NCBI RefSeq assembly: GCF_901933205.1
Contig: NC_044574.1
Location: 5,416,733-5,480,732, forward strand
From: Camarhynchus parvulus
Taxonomy: Eukaryota > Chordata > Aves > Passeriformes > Thraupidae
Length of the DNA: 64,000 nt
Direction: 5' to 3'
The translations under genes were made by a program, and so were the position numbers. The notes below the pieces were generated by a model that searched no databases, was not told the origin of the DNA, and saw only the letters and a program-made list of their open reading frames with translations. Shown one piece after another: positions 48,398 through 58,435 of this stretch. Numbering within the stretch: the stretch's first letter is position 1; each line of letters starts with the position of its first letter.

Positions 48398-51300
48398 GAT
48401 ATTCCTATGAGAGATGAAGCTCAATAGCTTTCTCAGCCTCAGGGACACTCAATACAAACTACTTCCAGGAAGATCCTAATTAAAGAGGATCTCTCTTGTT
48501 TAAAATGTGCCTCTCTGTTGAAAAAATTCTAATTTTGTCTGTTCAGATGAAAATCCCAAGATGCACAATTCTGCACAGAGCACAACAGGCAAAAATCCAA
48601 GCTTATGCACAGAAAGCACGTTTAGATGAAAGACTGCTGAACAAAAGTCTGCTCCAACTTAATAATGCACAATCATTGCTTTAAAACAATTTCTGAGTCA
48701 TACCTTTTACAGTCTTTCAGAAGTAGCTATTGCTGTGAACATGCAAAATAAATAGAGCAGAAAAAATATAGAAGAAGGTAATCCTTACAGAAACCGTTTT
48801 GCTTTAGTCTAGTTTTCTAACAACTACTTAGTGGAGCAAAGGCTGAGTTCAGTTGCCAGTTCTGACATTTTCTACAATGCCACTTTTTAATCCAAAATAC
48901 AGCAGCTGTATTTATGATTGAAAAATCCAAGTGTGGGTCAGGCACTGTAATCACACAGCTGAGCTAATGGTTTTGCTGCATGAAAAGGGTTGTGGGTAAC
49001 ATATTAAAAAGTCACTATGGGTTTGGAATAAGAAGTCAGATGAGATCATTCAAATCAGATCATAGCAAAAAACCCCTTATCAACTAATTCAGAAATTTCC
49101 AGACTTCAAATATTTTCCTGTGGTTCATTTCTTTATTGAGCTCTTGAAGCTTTACACATCTCAATCTCCCCCACAAATAGAAGCCATCTGATTTTCTCAT
49201 TTCAGTCTCTTTGAGACCACTGTCAGGCAATCCTGTGGCACAGGATTCAGGCCCCAAAATGGACATACCACCATGATGGAAAAGTCATTTTCATAATATT
49301 GCAAACAGACTGGCAGGGAGGCAAGCTTCAATACAGAGAGAAGTTCCAATGTGATTTTCAGTTGACATTTGCAATTGGGTTCATATGCTTTGAGTGAACC
49401 CGATACAAACAATTCGATTTTTAAAAGATTATCTGAAACGAGCCTGGAAATCTCTTGTTCCCTGTTTCTAATGGAGATGGAATAAGACCAATCATTAAGT
49501 TCTTGTGTCTAGAGCAATTCTGTACAAAGGCCCCAGCAGTGTGAGCCTCCATTAAATGTGTCCTGATGTGCTAATTTACCTCACTGAGTTTGGAAAACCA
49601 AAAATGGCACCACTGAGACCTACAGCCTTCCAAGGGCTTAAGTGAACCAGCAAATCTTTTGCCCAGAGACACCTCATTCGTGCCCTGTTTATCACAGGTA
49701 AACACATCCTGCAGCACAAGAGGAGGAAGACTGAAGTCAGTAAATCACTTGGAAAATCTCTGAGTGGGGTGTGTAACACAGCTCCTCTTCAGCAAATGCC
49801 ACCGGGTCTAACATTAATTTTGTCCAATCCTCCAATTTATTAATTGCTCTCTTAGTGAAGACGCTGCTGGCAATCCCAGTACAAATGCTGAAGGGAGAAA
49901 AAAAGGTGGCACATGAGAAGTGCCTGAGTAATCACTTTGCACAGTGAATGATTTAGGGAAGGGGTGTCCTCATGATTCTCAGGTGGGGTGAGAATCCTGG
50001 ATTACAGTTTTGGTGCTCCAACCCAGATAAATAGGATACCTCAGGCTCTATCTACAGAAGAATAAGATTTACTGGTCTGGGACAAGCAATGGGACTTCAT
50101 TTTCTTCCAAGGTTTTCCTCTTAAACATTCAGCTTGTCATTATAAAGCCATAATTTTCCTGCAGACCCTTTTTATATACTTTCTGGACTGAAAAATCCAA
50201 AAATTACTGGATGATTGGATGCCTTAGAATGTGGGTTGTTATTATAAAAGACTCGGGTAAAGAGAGTGAATGTGGAAATTTTGACTCATTTTACCAATAA
50301 GATACTCTGGGTAGGACAGAACATAAAGAGAGGGCTGAGATAACCAAACGTCCCTGTATAGAGAAACATTTTTAAGAAAATTCCTGTAGTTACTATATGG
50401 CATAAGGTGATTGTGCAGCAAACATTAAAAAAAATACTCCAGGCTAATAAAATATAAAAAAATTTAAAAAATAAAAAAAAAAAACAAGAACATGTGGTAT
50501 CTTCTCAGTGAACCCAGATACCTACTGGGAGAAAGCAAGTAGAGTAATTAGAATTATTTGTTCATCATTATTACTTATAAGGAGGTTCGTCAATGTATGT
50601 CTATATATTTAGGCCCTGTGGTTTTAGTGCTTGAAAACAGCTGCAAAATTCAGCTGAGTTTTGCAACAGACCCTGGAAAAAATCAGCCCCTGGCAGTAGA
50701 ACTAGCTGTTTCTAAGAGAAGTTCAAAGAAGCAGTCATTAAGGAAAATGTCAGTTCTAAATTTATTTTCCCTGTTTCTTTCCTCTTTGTCATCTGCTATG
50801 AATTGGTCCCCAATGGCTTTGCCATTTTAATTTCATCTGGACACAGATGTGATCATCTGTGAACAAGTCTTTCAGAGACTGCCTTGGAAAGAACTTCCCA
50901 TTCAGGACTAGGAAAGAAAAACTGTAATTCCAGGATTTATGTGGTTTTCTATCAGGATGAGTGTTTTCTTTATAAAAAGATTTGCAGCACATTCAGTCAA
51001 ATATGATGACTTATAAGCCTCTGAGTAGGTTGCTGGTGTGAGAGAAACACTGGAATCTACAAATATCAGAATGAGGAAGTCAACCACCTGGGTTCAGATT
51101 GGTCTCAGTTCATGCTGTTTAGTTGCATGGACTTTTATGTAATGATACCCAAACTACAGCTGGCTAATTCCTTACATTCAGTGCAACCTAAAGTCCTCCT
51201 TTAATTATTAAACACCCTCAGAAATGCAGTTCTTACTGTCTCTTTGTCCCTAATGAGGTCAATACGTCACTTTTCTGTCTGAAAGGTTTTCTGCACATCT

Positions 51301-53150
51301 GCAGGATGATATAAACTTCTAAATCTTGATTCATTCAGCATGATTTCTTCAGATTGGGTCTGTTTTCTAAGGACTTTATGTAGCTCAGGGCACCAGGAGA
51401 GACAGAGAATGGCTGTCAGTGCAATGGCAGCAGTCAAACACTTTCTTCTCTTCCTGCAGTGATCACACTGCCTAATTAAATGTATTCCTCTATTTATTTG
51501 GGCCTCTGAAAAAATACAGAGATATATTTACATGTCTCTATATTAATATGTATTGATAAACACATTTGACTGTCGTATGGCATCTAAATTTGTGTTTATC
51601 CAAGCACTGCAGAAAATTAGCTCATCAGGGCTCATCTGTCCTGTACTGAGAAGTATTTTTACCATTCTCAAGGAGCCTTGAACAATAACCCAGATCAGCA
51701 AAACCACAAACCTCAAGAGCCCCTTTGTTTTGGGATGTTCCCACCTGAAAGTTCATACAAATGTTTTCAGTGTTTAAAATTTGCCACGTTCAAACTGCAG
51801 ATTAGACCCAAGCGTGCTTAAATTTAGATCTCTTCCATTCCTGTTTATAATTTGCATTTCAGAAAAAAGCAGCAAAGTAAGACATAGAGCAATCATGACA
51901 AATAACTACATGTGTAATTATAGGTGACATTAATCTCAATTTAGTATACCTTCTGATTTTGCTGTGATTTACACAGTGTCAATCATCAGGCTGGCTATCG
52001 ATCCATCACATCAATAAAGCAGATGCTGCAGACTCATTTATTACTCACAGGATGAAGTTCCTGAGGGACTCACATCATATGTGTTTTACCAAGTGAACAG
52101 ACAAAATAAGTCACTGAACAGAACAGGACTGAGTTAAAATCCAGAAGTTTCAGGTATTTGTTTCAGGCTACTCAAAAGATTGATGCTACCCACCAAGCTG
52201 AGCTTCCTCACACAACTAAAAGAGTTGAATACAGGGTCTAGAGCTTGTATCTAAATATTTTGCAGTCCTCCTAGTAAGGCTGAATATCGAAGTTACTGTT
52301 AAAGAACAGTAGCAGTTTTATGGGAACAGTCTGTTAAGATGCAAAAACTATTTGCAAATGTTGTCCTCAGCTCCTCATGCATTTCTAAAGCAACAAGCTG
52401 AAAAGGGCTGATAATCATGAAACTGCATTAAATGTTCTATGAGATAAGTCAAATACCTTTCAGAAATTCTAATAAATTCTTTTCATAATTTATTAGCATA
52501 TCCTACCCTGTGGATCTCATTTTTACCTATTAGAGAACTTGTCTAAGATCAGACAAAAGAACATTTCTGTTCTACCGACATGCTGAGTGGAATTCATTAT
52601 TAAACACTGTGCTAGGTTAATCTGATTCAGGAAAAAAAATAAAGATGCAAGAGATGCTTTTTTAAAGATAACTGAAATTAGATAACAGGAAGGAAAAGCC
52701 TACCAGAAGAAAACAGAACTTTGTGAATTTTTGGGGGTTTTTTTCCCCAAAACTTTTCCTTTGAGGGCAGTGCAGAATTGGTTAATTGAACTGTCCAGTT
52801 GTCAGACTTTAACTATGTAGCATGCAATGCCCAATACATTTCTTCATTTTCCTTAAGAAAATCAAAAAGCCAAATGTAGTTAATTTTAGAAAAGACCTTT
52901 GCAGTGCAACTCTATCATTTAAGGTGGAGAACATCACTCTAGATCCTGACATTCTTCAGGTACACAATAACACCCCCAGAAATCCTCCCTAGAACCACCG
53001 GCAACTCTTTCCAGAGTTGAGTAAATCCGAGTCAGACTTCTGTGAGAACCCAACTGGATTTATAGAATCCATTGAAATAACTGATCCAACCATTCCCAAG
53101 GTCAAAATTTAAGAGCTATGGTCGGGGACATTACATGTGATGCTTCTTTA
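48398..53150. other. AT-rich single-copy DNA, no gene seen
   Basis: No supported gene or transposon. An A-rich run lies at about 50427-50484. Several sub-stretches (49800-49960, 51470-51660, 51830-52060) have the even, non-repetitive texture seen in conserved non-coding DNA, but no comparison was possible. Confidence 0.4.
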
Positions 53151-53187
53151 GGTGGGGCACCCATCAGTTCAAAGGCCACAGCTCTGG

Positions 53188-53202
53188 CCCGGGGGGGGGG
53201 GG
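53188..53202. repeat. G homopolymer at the left edge of a GC-rich island
   Basis: Three C followed by twelve consecutive G, at the transition from AT-rich DNA to the GC-rich island. Such runs are often assembly-sensitive. Confidence 0.9.
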
Positions 53203-53261
53203 TGGTGTAAGTTGGGCATGCACGGGTGAGAGTGAGACCCCAGGGGCGTAGAGTCCATCCC

Positions 53262-53383
53262 GGGCAGTCAGCGGGTCAGTCAGCCATTCAGGGTCAGTCA
53301 GTGCATAGCAGCAGCCAATATCGCGGGGCAGTCAGCCATCTCAGGGTCAGTCAGTGCATCTCAGGGTCAGTCAGTCAGTGCCA
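53262..53383. repeat. Degenerate GTCAGTCAG tandem repeat
   Basis: The words 'cagggtcagtcagtgcat', 'gtcagtcagccat' and 'gtcagtcagtcagtg' recur with short spacers over about 120 bases. This forms a small minisatellite immediately upstream of the larger tandem repeat. Confidence 0.85.
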
Positions 53384-53394
53384 GAACCACCCCT

Positions 53395-54500
53395 GGGGCT
53401 GAGGACAGACAGATTCAGGGCTCCTGGGGGGTGCCAGGTGCCCAGAGAGGCTTTGAGGATGTTCCAGGTCCCCAGGGTTTTATGGCACACTGTTGCAGGC
53501 ATGGGGCCTCAGGAGACTCTTGGTGTCTCTTGGTGTCTCTTGTCCTTCCATGGAGCGCAGCCCAGCCAGGGAATGACCATCAGGGTGGCTTGGGCTGCCC
53601 ACTTCGTCAGGAGAGCCCCAGGAACTCCTGCCCAGTGGTTTTGTACTCGGGGTGACGATGTCCAGAACTCCCTGAGAGGGGTGGGGGTGGGCTCTGGGAC
53701 TGGTCAGCTGGGTGGTGAGGCTCTGGTGGCTGTGACATCACAGAGGGTGGGTCACAGTGGGATCTGTCCCTAAGGACAGCACCAGGCAGCCCCACTGCAG
53801 CTGGACCAGGGTGATTCGTGTGTGCACGTGCACGGGGAAGGCTGGGGTGGATGGGGCACTGGACAGATGCCCAGGGGGATTCCTAACCCTGAGTGAGGGC
53901 TGAGCCCTTCAGAGCAGGGCAGGGCTCTGCCCTTGGGGCTGGGGACAGTGGGACTTGGGGCTCCCTGTGCTGGCTTTTGGGCCTGTCCCTGCTTTGCCAA
54001 GAGACCCCCTGGGACCTCCTGCAGTGGGTTTGGACTGGGTGCAGATGCCCAGAACACACTGAGCAGGGGTTAGGGTTGAAGTCTGGGGCTTGCCAGCTCT
54101 GGTGGCTGTGACATTACAGGGAACAGGTGGCAGTGGGAGCCATCCCCAGGACAGCACCAGGCAATCCCCCTGCAGCTGGACTTGGGCAATTGGTGAGTGC
54201 ACGTGCACAGGGAAGGCTGGGATGGATGGGGAATGGGACAGATGCCCGGGGGGGTTTCTAACTCAGAGTGGGGCCTGGGCCCCTCTGGGCAGGGCAGGGT
54301 GCCACTCTCTGGGCTGGGGGGCAGGAGGGCTCAGGGTTCCCAGTGGTACCAGAGAGGGGATGTGCCAGGTGCCCCTGGCTCCATGGAATGCTCCAGCATG
54401 GCAGGGATGGGGCCTCAGGACACTGCTCAGGTGTCTCTTGCCCTTTCATGGGGCACAGCCCAGCCAGGGATGACCATCAGGGTGGCCTGGGCAGGATGGG
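53395..54500. repeat. GC-rich tandem repeat (about 2.4 imperfect units) upstream of the ITPRIPL1-like gene
   Basis: Unit A (about 53395-53934) is followed by unit B (about 53935-54310, lacking about 170 bases of A's first part) and a partial unit C (about 54311-54500) that matches the start of A. Shared landmarks are 'catggggcctcagga' (A and C), the ATG-containing 'atgaccatcagggtggc' at 53573 and 54470 (A and C), 'ctctggtggctgtgacat' (A and B), 'aggacagcaccaggca' (A and B), 'gcacgtgcac' (A and B) and 'gacagatgccc' (A and B). Unit C runs directly into the gene. Several unrelated frames are open across it because it is GC-rich, and none is credible as a protein. Confidence 0.8.
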
Positions 54501-54570
54501 CCCTGTGCTGTCTCCAGCCAGGGTCTGTGGTCCTTTCAAGCCTGTTCACCCTGACCTGCTGGATAAGTAT

Positions 54571-54589
54571 TTCTCCAACTTCCTCCAGG
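54571..54589 (+). promoter_or_regulatory. Candidate splice acceptor just before the ITPRIPL1-like ATG
   Basis: A pyrimidine-rich 'ttctccaacttcctccag' ends in AG at 54587-54588, three bases before the likely start codon at 54592. If used, it would join an upstream non-coding exon to the coding exon. This is a sequence-pattern inference only. Confidence 0.35.
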
Positions 54590-54591
54590 CC

Positions 54592-55545
54592 ATGGCTGCA
54601 GCAACCACGTTCTTCGTGGTTCTGCTGACCATCCTGCTCAAGCAGACACGAGACCTACGGATCAATGCGGCCACAGTCCAGCAGATGCAGCAGCGTAAGA
54701 GGTTTCTGCACCAGGAGATGATGCAGCTCTCTGGGTTGCAGCTCTGCCTCTTCTGGGCTGCTGCAGTAGCCATGCTTGTGGAGGTCTGCTGGCTGGCTTG
54801 GCAAATTAAGTTTACAACTTGCACCTGCTATGAGCAGGACAGCTGTAGCAGCAAGGAGGAAGAGGATGATGATGATGATGAAGAGGAGGAAGCCCTCAGG
54901 GGACAACGCCACAGTGTGAGGCTGTTTTCTGTGCCTCATGTCTTGTCAATGCAGGGACTTACTAACATGTGCAGGGGTGTGAAGAAGATGATGCATGACG
55001 TCCTCCGTGTCTGCCGAGTGCTTTCCAAGGACACTTTCATGCCGGAGATGTACCCGGCCACCGGGAAGAACGGCATCCATGAATCCTGGAGCATCTTTGA
55101 GGACCGAGTCTTGTACCAGCTGCTCGTGTTCCTGCAGCCACCCCCCAGGCACTCTTTCAGGCTGGAGCTGTATGGTGGGACACATCAGCCGGAGAGGTGC
55201 TCCAACATCCGTGTGGTGCTGGAGTGCACCTGCTCGAGGAAAACGGAGAATAGTCCATGTTTTGCCCACCCCTCCAAGATCAATGAGCCCCAGCACTCAC
55301 CCCTGCTGCAGAACCTCTGCACAGGCTCCTACTTAGACGTGGAGGAGATCGCCTGCTGGGTGCAGAACTTGGTGCAGACAGCCTGGGAGCACCTGCCCCA
55401 GTGGCAGGACTGGGAGCTGACGGTGCTGCCCAGCTCCCACTCCTGCCGGCTGCTGCTGAGCGGCCCCTCCGACATGCAGCTCTGTGCTGTGCTGGTGTTT
55501 GCCGTGGAGCAGGGCAGCCCAGGCACCTTCCTGATCCTTCAGTAG
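54592..55545 (+). CDS. ITPRIPL1-like protein, C-terminally truncated copy
   Basis: Encodes 317 residues if started at the ATG in 'caggccatggctg', a strong Kozak context. The same frame is open from 54268, but the extra 108 codons lie in tandem repeat. Residues 3-17 are hydrophobic (signal peptide or anchor). Residues 49-70 are a likely transmembrane helix and 88-100 an acidic run. From about 125 the protein follows the Mab-21-like domain of ITPRIP family members, with LCTGSYLDV at 242-250 and LTVLPSSHSCRL at 276-287. Full-length family members, as I remember them, run about 200 residues further; here a TAG follows GTFLILQ, and the downstream bases do not continue the domain in any frame I could see. 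In mammals, ITPRIP modulates inositol-trisphosphate-receptor calcium release, and ITPRIPL1 is a membrane protein reported to bind CD3-epsilon. In birds the family is multi-copy. This copy may be a pseudogene: its frame is intact but half the domain is missing. Confidence 0.85.
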   Translation: MAAATTFFVVLLTILLKQTRDLRINAATVQQMQQRKRFLHQEMMQLSGLQLCLFWAAAVAMLVEVCWLAWQIKFTTCTCYEQDSCSSKEEEDDDDDEEEEALRGQRHSVRLFSVPHVLSMQGLTNMCRGVKKMMHDVLRVCRVLSKDTFMPEMYPATGKNGIHESWSIFEDRVLYQLLVFLQPPPRHSFRLELYGGTHQPERCSNIRVVLECTCSRKTENSPCFAHPSKINEPQHSPLLQNLCTGSYLDVEEIACWVQNLVQTAWEHLPQWQDWELTVLPSSHSCRLLLSGPSDMQLCAVLVFAVEQGSPGTFLILQ

Positions 55546-55852
55546 GGGTGGCCAGCGTCCCCAGGGGCTGCTTTGGGCTGGGGCTGGGTGGGGAGTTGGG
55601 AGTAGACACAGACAGACAGACAGACAGACAGACAGCTGAGCTCAGCTGCCCAAAGGGATCTGCCGGACTGTAGAACATGAGATCAGAATATTGAAGGGAG
55701 AGGGAGAAGGAAGAGGAATGGGACACGTTTGGAGTTAAGGCATTTTTCTTCCCAAGTCACCATAACAGGTGATGGAGCCCATCTTTCCTGGAGATGGGTG
55801 AACACCTGCCAGCCCATGGGAAGACAAATGCCATGACTCCAAACATCTCCTC
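55546..55852. other. Region downstream of the ITPRIPL1-like stop
   Basis: GC-rich for about 120 bases after the stop, then returning to ordinary composition. No AATAAA polyadenylation signal is seen before the next CR1 element. The normal C-terminal half of the Mab-21 domain is not detectable here. Confidence 0.5.
55604..55633. repeat. (GACA)n microsatellite
   Basis: About seven GACA tetramers in a row, 60 bases after the stop codon, near the right-hand edge of the GC-rich island. Confidence 0.95.
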
Positions 55853-56525
55853 AGAATCACAGAGTCACTCAAGTTGGAAAAGACCTCTGAGGTCCTTGAG
55901 TCCATCCTATGACCCAACACCCCCATGGCACTGTCATGTCCAGCCTTTCCTTAATACCTCCAGGGAGTGTTAAATGCCTCAGCCTTTTCCTTACCTTTGG
56001 TGACTCTATTCCCTCCTGGGTCCAGTTAGGAATGGAGATTTTCCTTGGCCCTCTGATTGCCATTAATGTATGCGTAAAACAACTTTTCATTATCCTTGAC
56101 AAAAGTGGCCAAATAAGTTCTGAGCTTTTGCCTCTCTAGTTTTCTTCCTACATGACCTAAAGACATCCATGAACACCTCCTGAGTTGCCTGCCCCTTTTT
56201 CCAGAGCTGGTTCCCCTGGTGGGCTCACAGCTGTGCCAGGAAGTGAAGTTCTCACCCACACACTCCAGGGCCCTCCCAGGCTGCCCCTGCTGGGTTGAGT
56301 TTCCAGCAGACATCCAGCAGGTCCCTCCTTCTTCCTTCTTTCTCCCTCTTTATGAACTGATTCTGATGGAATATGGTACAGAACATCCCTTTGGGGTGCC
56401 CTAACCCTCAGCTGTGCTGTCTGTGTCTACTCCCAACTACCAAAGCACCCTCTTGTGGTTCCAGCCCCAGCCAGAAATTAACACAACACAGCCCCTGCTC
56501 AAAATCCTTCTCTTCCTCCCCACCC
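55853..56525 (-). mobile_element. CR1 LINE, longer minus-strand copy
   Basis: Begins with the complement of the CR1 3' end ('agaatcacagagtcactcaag', 'ttggaaaagacctctgaggt'). It skips parts of the 3' region and continues with body text ('acaacttttcattatccttga', 'gtggccaaataagttctgagc', 'cacctcctgagttgcctgcccc'), which on the minus strand belongs to the region upstream of the usual short CR1 copies. Internal deletions are likely. Small frames across it are shadows. Confidence 0.75.
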
Positions 56526-56641
56526 TGGTGGAGCGGGGAGGAGAATCTAAAGTAAAACTTGTAGGTTTAGAGAAGTTTAAAAATTAATCATTTAGAGAAG
56601 CTTAGTAACTGAAAACAAAGTAAAATACTGTAATAGTGGCA

Positions 56642-56679
56642 AATAATAACAACAACAACAACAATAATAATAATAATAG
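56642..56679. repeat. (AAC)n/(AAT)n microsatellite
   Basis: Five AAC trinucleotides followed by about five AAT trinucleotides, inside the minus-strand ERVL-like LTR. Confidence 0.9.
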
Positions 56680-56932
56680 CATTGATAATACAGCTGAAAA
56701 GAAAAAAAGATCCAAATATGTGATGCACAATAGAAGTGCTCGCTACCTACTGACCAACAATGCCAGAGCTGCTTTTCTGAACCAGATCAGGCCCTGTTCC
56801 AGAATACTCTCCCAGTTTATATGCTGGGTATGCCATTCTCTGGTGTGGAATGTCCCTTTGGCCAGTTCAGGTCATCTGTCCTGGCTGTGCTTCCCTGCCA
56901 TTTTGTTCATCATTAGTAGAGAATAAGACCAA

Positions 56933-57047
56933 AGAAAACCCCCAAAAAACCCAATCCCCCATAAAAAAAAAACCAAAACAATAAAAAACAAACAAACTAA
57001 CAAAAAAACCACAACCAAACAAAAAGCTCAAAACAAAACAAAAACCC

Positions 57048-57086
<39 letters not shown>

Positions 57087-57128
57087 AAAAACCGCAACCA
57101 ACCAAAAAAAAAAAAAAAACCTAAAAAA
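56933..57128. repeat. A/C-rich low-complexity tract with poly(A) cores
   Basis: About 195 bases almost entirely of A and C on the plus strand, including an A run of about 37 bases (57048-57084) and a second of about 16 (57103-57119). In the sense of the surrounding LTR it is T/G-rich, like the tracts at 6431, 13675, 26200 and 31151. Confidence 0.9.
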
Positions 57129-57179
57129 AAATGTTCCCAGCTTACTGAAGAAAAATTAACTCCACCTGAGCCAAAACCA

Positions 57180-57664
57180 GTGCACTGAGCAACAGGTTTT
57201 GAATTATTTTCTGGGGTACAAAGGAAACAAAATTCAGGTGCCAAAGTCTGCTAGCTAGCTCCAATAATAGTATAAAAGGTTGTTTTTCCAAATGGAAAAT
57301 GGGTATAAACCCAGGCTTTCAGGATTATGTGCTGTGTCATTATTAAGAAAAATCTCATTGCATTAAGAAGCAGCCATTGCTTTTAAAAAGACAGAGACGC
57401 TGTTTTGTTAGAACAAAACAAACCCTTATGACAAAGCAGCATGAACTACATGTGAAAATAAAGTTTGTAGTTCAAACTGAGATTTCTCTGGTTCCTGTTT
57501 CCACCAGCAGCCATCTCACTGAGGTCTGACAGGTGTTTGCACGGTTGCCAAGCCCCTCGGTTAATTCAGTGCATGAGGAACAGTGAGATTAAATTATTTC
57601 TGTAAGTGAAATTCTGAAAAATTAATTGGAAAGGTAAATCATAGAATTTTTAAGGAGCCTTCCC
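57180..57664. other. AT-rich spacer
   Basis: No gene or repeat recognised. Confidence 0.4.
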
Positions 57665-58115
57665 TGTCAGACCATCCAGGAGCCACCCTGGCAGTTACAC
57701 CCACACCACCTACACCAGCAGCAGGCAGCTCCAGGGCCTGGCTTTGGTCCCTGCTCGCACCCCACACTCACATGGTCAAATCAGGTTTCCTTATCAGCTC
57801 AGCCCCAGGTTTCCCACAGCAGTCACAGAAGTGCAGATCCTACACATTTAATCTTGGTGTAATAATAAAACAACTTGAGCTGGGTGCCTCCAGGGAGTGA
57901 ACCAAGGAAGCCCTGGGCTTTTATACCCTCACAGACTTGGTATGGGGAAAGTCTGGAGCCTCTGAGTCACTTTCCTGGGCCACAGGCCCCTGTGCTCTTT
58001 GTTATGCCAAGGGCCAGCAGTTCATGAGCTCTTGCCTGGGATTCCTGCCACCCAGAGCTCAACCTGCAGCTGGAACTGCAACTTGCACCCTGAGCTGCCT
58101 GCACTGAATGTGTTC
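57665..58115 (-). mobile_element. Possible solo LTR, minus strand
   Basis: On the minus strand, a TATA box lies in 'gagggtataaaagccca' (about 57923). It is followed 50-60 bases later by 'caagttgttttattattac' and 'gattaaatg', then a GC-richer terminal part. A CCCAGG/GACTCA-rich region lies upstream of the TATA box. This promoter-then-polyadenylation order over about 450 bases fits an LTR. Ends, target duplication and family could not be established. A non-retroviral TATA promoter is an alternative. Confidence 0.4.
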
Positions 58116-58117
58116 TG

Positions 58118-58435
58118 CTGCAGAATCGCAGACTGGTTTGGGTTGGAAAGGCCCTTAAATGTTGTCTTGTTGCAAATTTCCTGCCATGGGCATAGACACC
58201 TTCTACTAGACCAGGTTGCTCAGAGTCCCATCCAGTCTGGCCTTGAACACTTTCACACATGAAGCATCCACAGCTGTGCCAGGGCCTCACCACCCTCTCA
58301 GCCAATATCTTTTTCCTAATGTCCAATCTCAACCTACTCTCACTTTGAAACCATTCTCCTTTCTCCTGTCACTACAGGCTCTAGTGAATATTCTTTCCCC
58401 ATCTTTCCTGTAAGTGCCCACACTCCTGGACCAAC
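58118..58435 (-). mobile_element. CR1 LINE 3' part, minus strand
   Basis: Contains the complement of CR1 3' text: 'gaatcgcagactggtttgggttggaa', 'ctagaccaggttgctcagag', 'gtcccatccagtctggcct', 'gggcctcaccaccctctcag' and 'tttcctaatgtccaatctca'. Diverged, with the terminus mutated. Confidence 0.8.

Larger units (their letters stand above)
56600..57179 (-). mobile_element. ERVL-like solo LTR, minus strand, with low-complexity expansion
   Basis: On the minus strand it starts TGGTTTTGGCTCAGGTGGAG at 57179, close to the start I remember for an ERVL-type avian LTR ('tggtttgggctgggatagag'). It has a TATA box in 'agcatataaactggg' (about 56822). The 3' part contains the family's AAT/AAC-rich region (56642-56679 on the plus strand). 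The 'ccctttggccagttcaggtcatctgtcctggc' region (in two pieces, about 56851-56885) also matches. A long A/C-rich insertion (about 56930-57128) has expanded inside it. The left boundary is approximate. Confidence 0.65.

Noticed and set aside
54268..54591. Extra 108 codons upstream in frame with the ITPRIPL1-like gene, as a longer N-terminus
   Set aside because: This part is tandem-repeat sequence with no family similarity. The first ATG with a strong Kozak context, directly before the hydrophobic segment, is at 54592.
53354..54628. Several open frames of 70-143 codons on both strands
   Set aside because: They arise because the repeat is GC-rich and poor in stop codons. Frames are not maintained between repeat units.
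56867..57244. 125-codon minus-strand frame rich in F, W and G
   Set aside because: It is the translation of the A/C-rich low-complexity expansion inside an LTR.
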